A DNA stretch of 46,976 nucleotides, from contig JABJJN010000008.1 of the NCBI GenBank assembly GCA_018660835.1, positions 1-46,976 of the forward strand, given 5' to 3'. Below, piece after piece: positions 26,445-33,965 of this stretch (the stretch's first letter is position 1; each line of letters starts with the position of its first letter). The translations under genes and the position numbers were made by a program. Source of the stretch: Gemmatimonadota bacterium (GTDB lineage: Bacteria > Latescibacterota > UBA2968 > UBA8231). The notes beneath the pieces are model-generated. The model saw only the letters and a list, made by a program, of their open reading frames with translations, did no database searches and was not told where the DNA came from.

Positions 26445-27131
26445 CTAGCCTTCAGCGCGGTAGAGGTGCCCGAGAGTCTCCGGATCGACTTGCTCAGCGG
26501 GAAGATCGAAGACGATCTGCCCGTCGCGAAGGGCGATGGCTCGAGGAAAGTGCTCGAGTGCCAACTGCACATCATGCATGGCAAGCACAACCGTCGACGC
26601 ACTTTGCTTGATCAACTCAAGTACACGTCCTGCCTGATGCGGATCGATGGCAGAGACAGGCTCATCTCCCAGCAGGATCTGGCTATCTCGGAAAACAGCG
26701 CGCCCCACGGCGACGCGCTGCTGCTGACCACCCGACAAGGACTGCACACGGTCGTGTGCCTTGTCCGCCAGATCCAGGGCCTCGAGAATCGGCTGCACAG
26801 CCGCTACATCTGCCGGATGGGGACGCAGCAAGGTCCGCAGATTCTGCCATGATGTGTGACTGTCGAGCCGACCCGCATAGATGTTGTGAAAAGTGGACAA
26901 CTGCGGCACCAGGGCATAGTCCTGGTGGATCAGGGCGCTGTCGCGGCTGCTCAGCTCCTGCAGATGCCGCAGCAGCGTCGACTTCCCCGCGCCACTGGGC
27001 CCGATGAGGACAACCTTCTCCCCCATCTCGATCCGCAGACAGATACCCTGAAGCGCCGTGACTCCTTGGTACGCAATGCTCAGATCCTGCAGATCAAAGG
27101 CGTTCGTGGCTACGTCGACGGGGGCCCCCAT
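26445..27131 (-). CDS. PhnC-type ABC transporter ATPase
   Basis: ATPase of 228 aa that powers the permease encoded downstream. Walker A is GPSGAGKST, the Q-loop region is IHQDYALVPQLSTFHNIYAG, the signature is LSGGQQQRVAVGRAV, Walker B is ILLGDEP with VSAIDP, and the switch His is in VLAMHDVQLAL. The Walker B reads LLGDEP rather than LLLDEP, as seen in phosphonate-type (PhnC) ATPases. It lies 17 bases after the binding-protein gene. Confidence 0.9.
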   Translation of the reverse strand: MGAPVDVATNAFDLQDLSIAYQGVTALQGICLRIEMGEKVVLIGPSGAGKSTLLRHLQELSSRDSALIHQDYALVPQLSTFHNIYAGRLDSHTSWQNLRTLLRPHPADVAAVQPILEALDLADKAHDRVQSLSGGQQQRVAVGRAVFRDSQILLGDEPVSAIDPHQAGRVLELIKQSASTVVLAMHDVQLALEHFPRAIALRDGQIVFDLPAEQVDPETLGHLYRAEG

Positions 27132-27148
27132 GGCTTTACGAGTCGGCC

Positions 27149-28027
27149 CTACTTGCGTAAGACGCCGATCTCCTGGCCGGTTTTGAGAATGGGCGCATAC
27201 ATGCTGTTGTCCGCGGCGATGAAGCGAGACCGTGGAAAGGCATCGAGGAGAGCGCGATCTTCGATATTGATCAGGGCCTGCTGAATGCGGTCAGCGAAGC
27301 CCTCACCATACACCACGTCGACATCGCCTCGTACCGTCCAGTTATAATCGGGATAGGTCGGTGTGCGCCAGATGATGCTCACCTTGTTTGTATCGACCTT
27401 GCCTGCCGCCAGTTCGTTGTCCCAGACCTTGTAGTTGAGGGCGCCCACCTCATAGGCACCAGACTGTACAAGTGCCAGGGTTTTGGAATGATCGCCGCTG
27501 AAGCCGACACGCTTGAAGGATTCATCCGGCGACTTGCCCAGATGCTGACGGATGAAGTATTCCGGCATCAGACGCCCCGAGGTTGAACCTTTCGAGCCAA
27601 AGGTGAAGGTGTGGCCAGCGATCCCGGCAGGAAACGTAGCTCCTGCGTCTATCCCTGTGCTGTGATGAGCGATGAAATAGGTGACGAAGGCGAGGTCATC
27701 TTGCCCCTGGGCAATTGCCTTGGAACCGGGTACCGCCAACCGTGCCTGCACACCGGAGAGCCCACCAAACCATGCCAGCTGCACTTCAGAATTCTTAAAG
27801 GCCGCCACAGATGCCGCGTAAGACTTCACGGGAATGTATTCGACCTGAACACCGAGCTGCTCGGTGAGATATGCGGCGACACCACCAAAACGTTCCTGCA
27901 GTCGTGCCGTGTTCTGATCGGGGATCGCTGTAAAGCGGAAGATCGGCGCCTGCTCCTCGGCGGCGACGCTGGTTACGGTGATCCAGCATATCGTCAGTGC
28001 GAATAATGCTTTCGTGAAGGTGCGCAA
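27149..28027 (-). CDS. PhnD-family solute-binding protein, predicted selenate type
   Basis: Periplasmic binding protein of about 292 aa. The start is set at TTG 28027 because AAGGAG lies eight bases upstream and it gives a clean signal peptide (LRTFTKALFALTICWITVTS, cleavage near VAAEE); the frame is open to 28060. Residues after the signal read FTAIPDQNTARLQERFGGVA, VEYIPVKSYAASVAAFKNSE, AWFGGLSGVQARLAVPGSKA and FTFGSKGSTSGRLMPEYFIR. These match the branch of phosphonate-type binding proteins that is repeatedly found beside selD and named putative selenate-binding. Here it follows selD directly on the same strand, which supports selenium oxyanion uptake. Affinity has to be inferred. Confidence 0.88.
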   Translation of the reverse strand: MRTFTKALFALTICWITVTSVAAEEQAPIFRFTAIPDQNTARLQERFGGVAAYLTEQLGVQVEYIPVKSYAASVAAFKNSEVQLAWFGGLSGVQARLAVPGSKAIAQGQDDLAFVTYFIAHHSTGIDAGATFPAGIAGHTFTFGSKGSTSGRLMPEYFIRQHLGKSPDESFKRVGFSGDHSKTLALVQSGAYEVGALNYKVWDNELAAGKVDTNKVSIIWRTPTYPDYNWTVRGDVDVVYGEGFADRIQQALINIEDRALLDAFPRSRFIAADNSMYAPILKTGQEIGVLRK

Positions 28028-28176
28028 GAGCCTAACTCCTTGTGAAGTGGGCGAACCCATCGCCTTGGATGACTGCTAAATCGGCGTCGACAGACAGATT
28101 CCCGTCGGCTTCAGCCGTATGGTGAATGAGTTTTCTTGTTGATAGCCAGTGAGAATCGAGGTGAGCTGAGCCCTTG

Positions 28177-29232
28177 TTATCTAATCGCCAGAGCTGTGTC
28201 AGCGTCGCGTGGTTCGACAACACCCACCTGGCAGGCTGCAGAGACACCAGCTGCCTTCAAGGCCGCGATGGCCGCCTCGCCTTCGGATGCAGGTAAGGCA
28301 ACGAGAAGACCACCACTGGTCTGCGGATCGACAAGGATTTCCTGCTCGGCCAGGGACAGATCCCGGTCAAAGCGGATCGACGCGTCGATCTGTTCATGAT
28401 TGGCTGCATTGACGCCTGTTGTGACGCCTTTCTGATACATATCCAACGCTTCAGCCATGATGGGAATCGAGCCGAAGTCGATGGCCAGCGTCGCCTTCGA
28501 TCCCTCGGCCATTTCGAAGGCATGCCCTCCAAAACCGAACCCTGTGACATCCGTTGCCGAATGCACATCAAAGCGGGCGAACACTTCGGCCGCCGTCTTG
28601 TTCAGTGTCGTGAGTGTCTCGATGCAAGTGTCCATTGCCTCTGCGGATACCAATTTATTCAGATTTGCATTGAACAGGACACCGCTCCCAATGGGTTTGG
28701 TCATGATCAACACATCTCCCGGCTGTGCTCCGGCGTTGCCCCAGTAACGCTCCGGATGAACGATGCCCGTGACAGACAGGCCGAACTTCGGTTCCTCATC
28801 GTCTGTCGTATGCCCTCCTGCAAGGACCGCCCCGGCTTCTGTGATTTTCTCCAGGGCCCCTTCGACGATCCCAGCCAGCACGTCGGCGCCAAGATCTCTG
28901 CTGGGGAAGCCAATCAGATTCAGGCAAGCCAGTGGCTTGCCACCCATGGCGAATACATCGCTCAGGGCGTTCGCAGCAGCGATCTGACCGAACAGAACCG
29001 GATCGTCAACGGGCGGCGTGATGATATCGGCCGTGAGCACGAGTGCGCGCTCATCGTCGAGTCGATACACAGCCGCATCGTCACTGGTCTCGAATCCAAC
29101 CAGCAGATTCGGGTCGTTCTTCGACGGCAATCGGGACAGCAGCTTGGCGAGTCCGACCGGACTCACTTTCGCCGCTCACCCGCAGGTACGCGCCAGACTC
29201 GTCAGGGTCTTGTCTTTACTGAACAGTGCCAA
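28177..29232 (-). CDS. selD: Selenide, water dikinase SelD/SenC, predicted selenocysteine protein (UGA recoded)
   Basis: Makes selenophosphate from selenide and ATP, the Se donor for SenB and for selenocysteine. The uninterrupted frame begins at GTG 29166 (SPVGLAKLLSRLP...), lacking the catalytic loop. Reading through TGA 29176-29178 adds ALFSKDKTLTSLARTCG-U-AAKVSP, where U sits where E. coli SelD has Cys17 and Lys follows three residues later, as in Cys17/Lys20. The start is probably TTG 29232 (351 aa; E. coli SelD has 347), as an upstream stop lies at 29239-29241. Other motifs: NLLVGFETSDDAAVYRL, ALSDVFAMGGKPLACLNLIG, LAGGHTTDDEEPKFGLSVTG, DVTGFGFGGHAFEMAEG and DPQTSGG. It heads the selenate-type transporter operon and is divergent from senA. 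Confidence 0.92.
29147..29178 (-). promoter_or_regulatory. SECIS-like hairpin with UGA selenocysteine codon in selD
   Basis: Minus-strand RNA: the UGA (29178-29176) is followed by nine bases, then GUGAGUCC (29166-29159), loop GGUC (29158-29155) and GGACUCGC (29154-29147). These arms pair over 8 bp including one G-U. Bacterial SECIS elements lie directly after the UGA in coding sequence and present a G-U in the apical loop to SelB; E. coli fdhF has a GGUC in its loop about 18 bases after UGA, here 17. It would direct insertion of selenocysteine at the SelD catalytic position. Confidence 0.85.
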
Positions 29233-29316
29233 TGGAGCTCACTTGCAGCGAGGAATATTGTCATACAAGAATGCTTCCGGCTGAACGTAATTGTGCCGCG
29301 TCAGATTCGCAATGGA

Positions 29317-29345
29317 TTGAACAGGTCGGGTTACATTCCTATCCT
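29317..29345 (+). promoter_or_regulatory. Candidate sigma-70 promoter for senA
   Basis: TTGAAC (29317-29322) and TATCCT (29340-29345) are separated by exactly 17 bases, and lie 44 bases before the senA ATG, inside the 156-base gap between the divergent selD and senA starts. Each box matches four of six consensus bases. No promoter of similar quality was found for selD in the other direction. Confidence 0.4.
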
Positions 29346-29388
29346 CCGTATCCAGTGCCTCTTGTCCCCAACCTCAGATAGCGCAACC

Positions 29389-30705
29389 ATGGCTCCCGAC
29401 CACCAGATCCTTTCCTTGATGACCATCGACGACCTGATCGGACACGTGGCGGATGCCCGCGCACGTTCACTTGAGCTGATGGGTGACTTGTCTGATGAGC
29501 AACTGCTCGGACCTAAACTCGACTGCGTGAATCCAGGTCGCTGGGAAATTGGTCATCACGCGTGGTTTCAGTCCCAGTGGGTCCTGCGTGCCGCAGCTGG
29601 CCAGGACCGAGTTCGGGAGGACGAGGATGTGCTGTATGACTCGATGGAAATCGACCACAAGACAAGATGGGATCTGCCACTACCAGAGCGCACTGAGACC
29701 TTCGCCTACGTCGCTGAGGTGCTGCAGCGAACTCTGGCCCTGCTGCGTGATAACCCGAGTGACGAGGTCGTCTACCACGCCCTCTATGCGACGCTTCACG
29801 AGGACATGCATACCGAGGCACTCACCTATACGCGCCAGACGCACGGTTGGCCCGCGCCAAATCTTGGCATCCAGATCGATCCCGGGGACGTCGACGGTGG
29901 CGGCCCTCTGCCGGGTGATGTGGAGATACCTGGTGGTACCCTGCAATTAGGTTCATCCGCCAACGCTGCCTTTGTCTTCGACAACGAGAAGTGGGCCCAT
30001 CCAGTTCAGCTGGCTCCCTTCCGTATCGCTCGTGCCGCTGTGACCCAGGCCGAATACGCTGAATTCGTCGATGCCGGAGGCTACGCCGAGGAACGCTATT
30101 GGACGCAAGAGGGCTGGCAATGGTGTCAGTCGCGCCAGGCCCAGCATCCGGTTCACTGGCAGCGTATCGCCAACGGCTGGCAGCGACAGCATTTCGATGC
30201 CTGGTTCGACCTCGAGCCAGATCGACCCGTGATCCACATCAGTTGGTTTGAGGCAGATGCCTACTGCAGGTGGGCCGGGCGGCGCTTGCCAACAGAGGCT
30301 GAATGGGAGGCAGCAGCAGCGACGGAGCCAGATTCCGCCGGCCTGTCACAGCACAAGCGCCCCTATCCATGGGGTAACGAGGCGCCCTCCCCTGCCGTGG
30401 CCAATCTCGACTGGCATACGATGGGCACCGTTGATGTAGGCGCTCTGGGCGCCGGTGACAGTGCCTGGGGTTGTCGACAGATGATCGGCAATGTCTGGGA
30501 ATGGACGTCAACAGATTTCGGCCCCTACCCGGGATTTGAAATGGATCCCTACAAGGACTATTCAGCGCCCTGGTTTCACACACGGAAAGTGATGCGAGGT
30601 GGTTGCTGGGTGACTCGATCTCGCCTGATCCGCACCCAATATCGAAACTTCATGACACCCGACCGTCGCGATATTCTCGCCGGCTTCCGCACCTGCGCCG
30701 CATGA
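29389..30705 (+). CDS. senA: Selenoneine synthase SenA (EgtB-family)
   Basis: Non-haem-iron enzyme of 439 aa that joins hercynine to a selenosugar to make the C-Se bond of selenoneine. ATG 29389 is the true start; the frame is open to 28396 only because it runs antisense through selD. An N-terminal DinB-type helical domain (about residues 8-145) holds the iron-binding His: WEIGHHAWFQSQW and YATLHEDMHTEALTYTRQ with its HxxxH. The C-terminal formylglycine-generating-enzyme-like domain shows PGGTLQLGSS, RLPTEAEWEAA, GNVWEWTSTDFGPYPG and MRGGCWVTRSR. Sequence alone would allow ergothioneine synthase EgtB; the neighbours senB and selD make SenA the better call. Confidence 0.88.
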   Translation: MAPDHQILSLMTIDDLIGHVADARARSLELMGDLSDEQLLGPKLDCVNPGRWEIGHHAWFQSQWVLRAAAGQDRVREDEDVLYDSMEIDHKTRWDLPLPERTETFAYVAEVLQRTLALLRDNPSDEVVYHALYATLHEDMHTEALTYTRQTHGWPAPNLGIQIDPGDVDGGGPLPGDVEIPGGTLQLGSSANAAFVFDNEKWAHPVQLAPFRIARAAVTQAEYAEFVDAGGYAEERYWTQEGWQWCQSRQAQHPVHWQRIANGWQRQHFDAWFDLEPDRPVIHISWFEADAYCRWAGRRLPTEAEWEAAAATEPDSAGLSQHKRPYPWGNEAPSPAVANLDWHTMGTVDVGALGAGDSAWGCRQMIGNVWEWTSTDFGPYPGFEMDPYKDYSAPWFHTRKVMRGGCWVTRSRLIRTQYRNFMTPDRRDILAGFRTCAA

Positions 30706-30835
30706 GGCCGCACTTACGATGTCTAGGGCCGCACTTACACTGTGTGGGACCGCACGTACGCTGTGTGAGACCGCACTTACGCCGTGTGAGACCGCACTTA
30801 CGCTGTGTGAGACCGCACTTACGCTGTGTGAGACC
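30700..30835 (+). repeat. 21-base tandem repeat between senA and senB (about 6.5 copies)
   Basis: Units of exactly 21 bases with core GTGTGAGACCGCACTTAC begin at 30700, 30721, 30742, 30763, 30784 and 30805, and a partial unit (GTGTGAGACC) begins at 30826. The last three full copies are nearly identical, the first two diverged. The first unit covers the stop codon of senA (30703-30705), and the repeat ends 7 bases before the senB start at 30842. Being a multiple of three, it keeps an upstream frame open through TLCETAL-type repeats, but senB homology starts only after it. Confidence 0.92.
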
Positions 30836-30841
30836 AGCCTC

Positions 30842-31789
30842 GTGCGTATCCTGATTGTCACACCTGCCGCGGCACGGTCCCGCAGCGGCAATCGTCTCAC
30901 CGCCATGCGCTGGGCCCGGCTTCTGCGGCGATCGGGCCACCGGGTCACGGTGAGTACCGATTTTGACAGACAACGTGCAGATGTTCTCATCGCCCTGCAT
31001 GCCCGACGCAGCCATCAGGCGATCGTCAAGTGGCGGCGCCAGCGACAGGGTGCACCCATTGTACTCGCCCTCACAGGGACTGATCTGTATGGTGACATTC
31101 ACACCGACGCTGATGCGCAACAGTCCCTGCAGTTGGCGGACCGCTTCATCGTCCTGCAAGAGGCAGGCATAGAGGAGCTGCCCGCTGATCTGAGGGATAA
31201 TGCACGTGTCATCGTTCAATCGGTGCTGCCTGCGAAGGGGACGTATCCGCCGCGAGCCCGGGTTTTCGAGGTCTGCGTTCTCGGCCATTTGCGTGAGGTG
31301 AAAGACCCTTTCCGTACCGCGGAGGCATCTCGCCGTGTGCCCGTGTCGTCTCGGTTGCAGATATCACATGCTGGTCGCGCTCTGTCAGTGGAAATGGAGG
31401 AGCGTGCACGGCAAGAGATGAGCCAGAATCCGCGCTATCGATGGTTGGACGAAATACCGCGGTGGCGCGCCATGCGGTTGCTGGCTCGCAGCCAGGCGAT
31501 GGTGTTAAGCTCTGTCATGGAGGGTGGCGCCAATGTGGTCTGCGAGGCGATCGCCAGCGGTGTGCCGGTGATTTCGTCTCGTATCTCCGGGTCCATCGGC
31601 CTGCTGGGTGCCGACTACCCGGGCTATTTCGAGGTCGGAGACACAACGCAGCTTGCCCTCCTGCTGCAGCGGCTCGAGCAGGACCCCAGATTCCACGATC
31701 AATTGCGGACGTGGATTTCGAACCGCGCCAACATGGTCGATCCCGCCACGGAGCAGGCCCTTCTGCACGCATTGGTGGAAGAATTATAG
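30842..31789 (+). CDS. senB: Selenosugar synthase SenB (glycosyltransferase family)
   Basis: Glycosyltransferase-fold enzyme of 315 aa predicted to attach selenium from selenophosphate to a UDP-sugar. The start GTG 30842 gives VRILIVTPAAARSRSGNRLT, as in SenB relatives; the frame upstream to 30719 encodes only the tandem repeat. Diagnostic stretches are AMRWARLLRRSGHRVTVSTD, ADVLIALHARRSHQAIVKWR, IVLALTGTDLYGDIHTDADA, SLQLADRFIVLQEAGIEELP and VLGHLREVKDPFRTAEASR, with MVLSSVMEGGANVVCEAIAS near the C-terminus, the acceptor-donor E-motif of GT4 proteins. It follows senA by the repeat region on the same strand, forming senAB. Confidence 0.9.
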   Translation: MRILIVTPAAARSRSGNRLTAMRWARLLRRSGHRVTVSTDFDRQRADVLIALHARRSHQAIVKWRRQRQGAPIVLALTGTDLYGDIHTDADAQQSLQLADRFIVLQEAGIEELPADLRDNARVIVQSVLPAKGTYPPRARVFEVCVLGHLREVKDPFRTAEASRRVPVSSRLQISHAGRALSVEMEERARQEMSQNPRYRWLDEIPRWRAMRLLARSQAMVLSSVMEGGANVVCEAIASGVPVISSRISGSIGLLGADYPGYFEVGDTTQLALLLQRLEQDPRFHDQLRTWISNRANMVDPATEQALLHALVEEL

Positions 31790-31804
31790 CCTCAGGGCCT
31801 GAGG
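31790..31804 (+). terminator. Hairpin just after senB (terminator-like, no T run)
   Basis: CCTCAG and CTGAGG form a perfect 6-bp stem around GGC, starting at the base after the senB stop. No T run follows, so it may be an attenuator, a 3'-end stabiliser or a weak terminator. Confidence 0.35.
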
Positions 31805-31878
31805 TTGAGGCCCTTGCCTGATGTGATCTGCAGAGCCACTTTTGGGCCGCGTACGCCCATCCCCTTCGTGGAGCCACC

Positions 31879-32940
31879 ATGCTCATTATCGATTCGCACC
31901 TCGATCTGGCCTACAACGGACTCGTGTGGAATCGGGATCTCGCCCAATCGATCTCGCAAATGCGCGAGGCCGAGGCGGGGATGGAGCAAAAGGGACGCGG
32001 ATTGAATGTGGTCTCCTTCGACGAACTTCGTCGTGGTGAGATGGGCTTGGTCTTTGTCACGGTCTGTTGTCGCGTCGCATCCCATGGCAAACGTTTCCCA
32101 GGTGTGCGCACCCAGGAAATCGCCTACGCCCACGATCGAGGGCAGCTGGCCTGGTATCGAGTGATGGAGCGCCAGGGCCACCTGCGTCAGATCTGCAGCG
32201 TCAGCGATCTCGATGCGCACCTGCAGGCATGGGAAGCAGATCCCTTGCACTGCCCACTTGGTTATATCCTGACCATGGAAGGTGCTGACGGCATCGTCGA
32301 CGTCGAACAGATACCCGAGTGGTGGAGTGAGGGCCTACGCGTCGCCAGTCTCTGCCACTATGGTGTCAGCTCCTACTCCCACGGTACGCAAGCCCCCGGT
32401 GGCCTCACGTCTAGAGGTGGTGCCCTCCTCAAAGCACTGCAGAGCCAGGGCGTGATGCTGGACCTGAGTCATCTCGCGGAAGCTGCTTTCTGGGAAGTCC
32501 TGGAGATCTTTGGTGGACAAGTGCTGGCAACGCACAATTGCTGCCGCGCTCTATGCGACCATGACCGGCAGTTCGATGATCGTCAGATTCGGGCGATCAT
32601 CGATCGCGGTGGTGTGATCGGTGTGGCCTTTGACGACTGGATGCTCTCGCCTCTGTGGGATCACGAGTCTCAGGACAATACGGGAATCACCCTGGAAACC
32701 GTGGCCGACCACTTCGATCATATCTGCCAGATCGCCGGCAATTGCCAGCACGTCGGGATCGGGTCAGATCTCGATGGTGGCTATGGCAAGGAACAAAGCC
32801 CCGCCGACATGGACACGATTGCCGATCTGCAGCGCCTGGAAGCAATCTTCGCACGACGTGGCTACACCGATCAGGACATCACCAGGATGTTGCACGGCAA
32901 TTGGCTACGCCTGTTGCGCCAACATCTACCGGCGTCCTGA
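31879..32940 (+). CDS. Membrane-dipeptidase family protein (peptidase M19)
   Basis: Zinc dipeptidase of 353 aa, with GGAG about six bases before ATG 31879. The family's metal site is seen in LIIDSHLDLAYNGL (the HxD), LTMEGADGIVDVEQ (Glu ligand), VMLDLSHLAEAAFWEVL and QVLATHNCCRALCDHDRQFD (His ligands), then HVGIGSDLDGGYGKEQSP. No signal peptide or GPI-like tail is visible, so it is probably cytoplasmic and may cut D-amino-acid-containing dipeptides or act as a beta-lactamase-like peptidase. Its stop is two bases from the next start, so it is coupled with the metallophosphoesterase. Confidence 0.91.
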   Translation: MLIIDSHLDLAYNGLVWNRDLAQSISQMREAEAGMEQKGRGLNVVSFDELRRGEMGLVFVTVCCRVASHGKRFPGVRTQEIAYAHDRGQLAWYRVMERQGHLRQICSVSDLDAHLQAWEADPLHCPLGYILTMEGADGIVDVEQIPEWWSEGLRVASLCHYGVSSYSHGTQAPGGLTSRGGALLKALQSQGVMLDLSHLAEAAFWEVLEIFGGQVLATHNCCRALCDHDRQFDDRQIRAIIDRGGVIGVAFDDWMLSPLWDHESQDNTGITLETVADHFDHICQIAGNCQHVGIGSDLDGGYGKEQSPADMDTIADLQRLEAIFARRGYTDQDITRMLHGNWLRLLRQHLPAS

Positions 32941-32942
32941 CC

Positions 32943-33857
32943 ATGAGCGTCCGCTTTGTCGTGGTCACCGACACCCACTACCACCCAACGGCCCTGCGTG
33001 ATTGGGGTGCACCAAAGATGCTGACGCGCTCGCGCGAAGTACTTGCAGCGAGTGTGCCGGCGATCAATGCTGTCGAAGCAGATTTCATCATCCACGGCGG
33101 CGATCTCGTATGTGGCGGTGGTTCCTTCGATCTGTCGACGATCGACTACGAACTGTCGATCCAAGATGTGGCTGCTGAATATGCGAAGTTGCGTGCCCCC
33201 ATTCACTATGTTCCGGGCAATCATGACTCCGATGCACAGACGGGCTCCTTCGAGAGACTCTTCGAGACCTTCCCCATCCCTCGCCTGCTGGATGTCGTCG
33301 ATGTTGCCCCGGGCGTGCGCCTTGCCCTGGCCAACATCTATCACGCGGCGCCGCTGATCGGACGCTGGTCGGATGAGCTGGATCAGGCGCTGCGTCGTGC
33401 CGATGCGGCAGCGCGAGAAGATCACTGTGCGCTGCTGTTGGTCTTACACGAGTGGATCCTGCCCAATCTCGTGCGTCCCGGCGACGACGACGATGTAGGA
33501 TGTATCGAGGGCGCTTCTGTTCTGCGTGACACACTCATCGACTGTACCTCTGTCGTGGCGACCTTTTCGGGGCATCGGCATGTGAATCGTCTACGTCTTT
33601 GGCGGGACATCGTTTTGGTGGATACAGCCTGCCTGATCGGCCACCCCCTCGGATTTCGCGAGATCGTTCTCGAAGAGGACGGTTTTCTGCAGTCTCACTT
33701 CCACGTTCTCGACTGTCCGGACCTGCTCGAGGCTTCGCGATACAGATCCTCGCGCGAAGCCAACGAACGCTATGAGGGGGAAGAATTGGATCGAAATGGT
33801 GTCCTGCTGGCACCACGACTGCAGCGGATCTGGGCCTGGCGGCAGCGCCAGAGCTGA
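32943..33857 (+). CDS. Metallophosphoesterase (calcineurin-like)
   Basis: Binuclear-metal phosphoesterase of 304 aa. The start ATG 32943 fits because the family's first motif comes at once: FVVVTDTHYHP (DxH). Then FIIHGGDLV (GD), VPGNHDSD (GNHD), LHEWI and FSGHRHVNRLRL (GHxH) complete the five-motif calcineurin signature. The open frame extends to 32655 inside the M19 gene and is not used. Substrate unknown; the family includes phosphodiesterases and nucleotidases. It is two bases after the dipeptidase. Confidence 0.9.
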   Translation: MSVRFVVVTDTHYHPTALRDWGAPKMLTRSREVLAASVPAINAVEADFIIHGGDLVCGGGSFDLSTIDYELSIQDVAAEYAKLRAPIHYVPGNHDSDAQTGSFERLFETFPIPRLLDVVDVAPGVRLALANIYHAAPLIGRWSDELDQALRRADAAAREDHCALLLVLHEWILPNLVRPGDDDDVGCIEGASVLRDTLIDCTSVVATFSGHRHVNRLRLWRDIVLVDTACLIGHPLGFREIVLEEDGFLQSHFHVLDCPDLLEASRYRSSREANERYEGEELDRNGVLLAPRLQRIWAWRQRQS

Positions 33858-33965
33858 CCATGCGAAGATTGCCCACTGCTGCAGGATGGCCCCTCATGGT
33901 TTGCCACCTGGTGAGGGCCGACCTATATATGAACCAGTCAACCTGTCCCTCACTCTGAGTCGACC

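Noticed and set aside
28396..29388. Upstream extension of the senA frame
   Set aside because: It runs antisense through selD and has no homology; SenA-type sequence starts at ATG 29389.
29389..30705. Pure ergothioneine synthase EgtB
   Set aside because: Possible by fold, but adjacency to SenB and SelD argues for the selenium version; left as an alternative.
30719..30841. Upstream extension of senB encoding TLCETAL-like repeats
   Set aside because: It is only the 21-base tandem repeat read in frame; SenB relatives start at the VRILIVTP position.
30700..30841. CRISPR array
   Set aside because: Units are directly joined with no spacers, and the repeat lies between two coding genes.
32655..32942. 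Upstream extension of the metallophosphoesterase frame
   Set aside because: It lies inside the M19 dipeptidase; the DxH motif starts just after ATG 32943.
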